Assembly: GCA_030621255.1 (NCBI GenBank) | Contig: JAUXHZ010000072.1 | Span: 1 to 6,181 of the forward strand | Direction of reading: 5' to 3' | Source: Candidatus Latescibacterota bacterium | GTDB lineage: Bacteria > Krumholzibacteriota > Krumholzibacteriia > Krumholzibacteriales > WJIX01 | DNA length: 6,181 bases | Shown: positions 5,953-6,181 of the stretch, in pieces | How positions within the stretch are numbered: position 1 is the stretch's first letter | How the letters are laid out: the number at the start of each line of letters is the position of its first letter | Notes under the pieces: model-generated | The model's database searches: none | What the model saw: only the letters and a program-made list of their open reading frames with translations | What the model was told of the DNA's origin: nothing | Made by a program: the position numbers and the translations under genes

Positions 5953-6181
5953 CTATTTATTCTTTTCTTCGGCAAAATCTACTAAAACCAAATAACTTCC
6001 CTCTTCAAGTTTTGTTTTAGCCTGATAGCCGCAATTGTGAAAGAGCGAAAGCATCTCCCTGTTCTCCACCAAAACATCCGCTTTAAACCCCTTGATGCTT
6101 TTCTCTCTCGCTATCTCTATCAACTTATTCATCAAATGAGTGCCTATACCGCGTTTCTGCCAATTATCCCTTACCACAAAG
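5953..6181 (-). CDS. GNAT-family N-acetyltransferase, C-terminal part (5' end outside window)
   Basis: The frame is open through the right edge and ends at TAG 5955-5953, giving 76 visible residues. Acetyl-CoA binding motif A is clear: VVRDNWQKRGIGTHLM, with the Q/RxxGxG signature QKRGIG contacting the pyrophosphate of CoA, followed by the helix LIEIAREK. Motif B follows: ADVLVENREMLSLFHNCGY. The end of the fold (SYLVLVDF) and a short charged tail complete it. The style resembles GNAT domains in Pat-type protein acetyltransferases and in those linked to acyl-CoA synthetase or CBS domains in anaerobes, so a lysine acetyltransferase acting opposite AcuC is plausible. The codon at 6177-6175 is GTG but is internal to motif A and preceded by Phe, so it is not a start. 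What lies N-terminal, a lone GNAT or a larger multidomain protein, cannot be seen. Its substrate is inferred from context only. Confidence 0.88.
   Translation of the reverse strand, partial: FVVRDNWQKRGIGTHLMNKLIEIAREKSIKGFKADVLVENREMLSLFHNCGYQAKTKLEEGSYLVLVDFAEEKNK

Overview
This window looks like chromosomal DNA from an anaerobic or fermentative bacterium of moderate G+C content (mid-40s percent by eye). No ribosomal or other phylogenetic marker is present, so the lineage cannot be fixed. A TPR tail of the kind found on TolB-, kinase- or cyclase-linked TPR proteins, an NIF-type NifS/NifU pair, and a butyrate kinase fused to phosphate butyryltransferase would fit an uncultivated anaerobe (FCB-group or deltaproteobacteria-like). 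That placement is inference. No transposase, CRISPR array, tRNA or rRNA was seen.

Left part, + strand (1-2170). The window opens in the last 46 codons of a TPR-type protein. A gap of about 235 bp follows; it contains a possible minus-strand gene remnant (175-324). Then come nifS (378-1553, class I cysteine desulfurase) and nifU (1568-2170, an IscU-type scaffold fused to a BFD-like [2Fe-2S] domain but lacking the C-terminal Nfu domain of full NifU). They are 14 bp apart and clearly one operon. NifS supplies persulfide sulfur, NifU assembles the Fe-S cluster. No nitrogenase gene is visible, so this is probably a housekeeping Fe-S system.

Right part, - strand (2251-6181), converging on nifSU across an 80-bp gap. 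In transcription order there is the C-terminal part of a GNAT acetyltransferase running off the right edge, a 99-bp gap, an AcuC-type zinc deacetylase (4711-5853), and an 813-residue protein (2251-4692) 18 bp further on. That protein carries an unassigned N-terminal region of about 112 residues, a complete butyrate kinase domain, a charged linker, and a complete phosphate butyryltransferase domain.

Reading them together (inference): the fused enzyme would take butyryl-CoA, or another short or branched acyl-CoA, through the acyl phosphate to the acid with ATP formation, or run in reverse. The GNAT and AcuC enzymes would add and remove acyl groups on lysines, as AcuA and AcuC do for acetyl-CoA synthetase in Bacillus. 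The most notable items are the kinase-transferase fusion with its unknown N-terminal region, and its close linkage to an acylation/deacylation pair.
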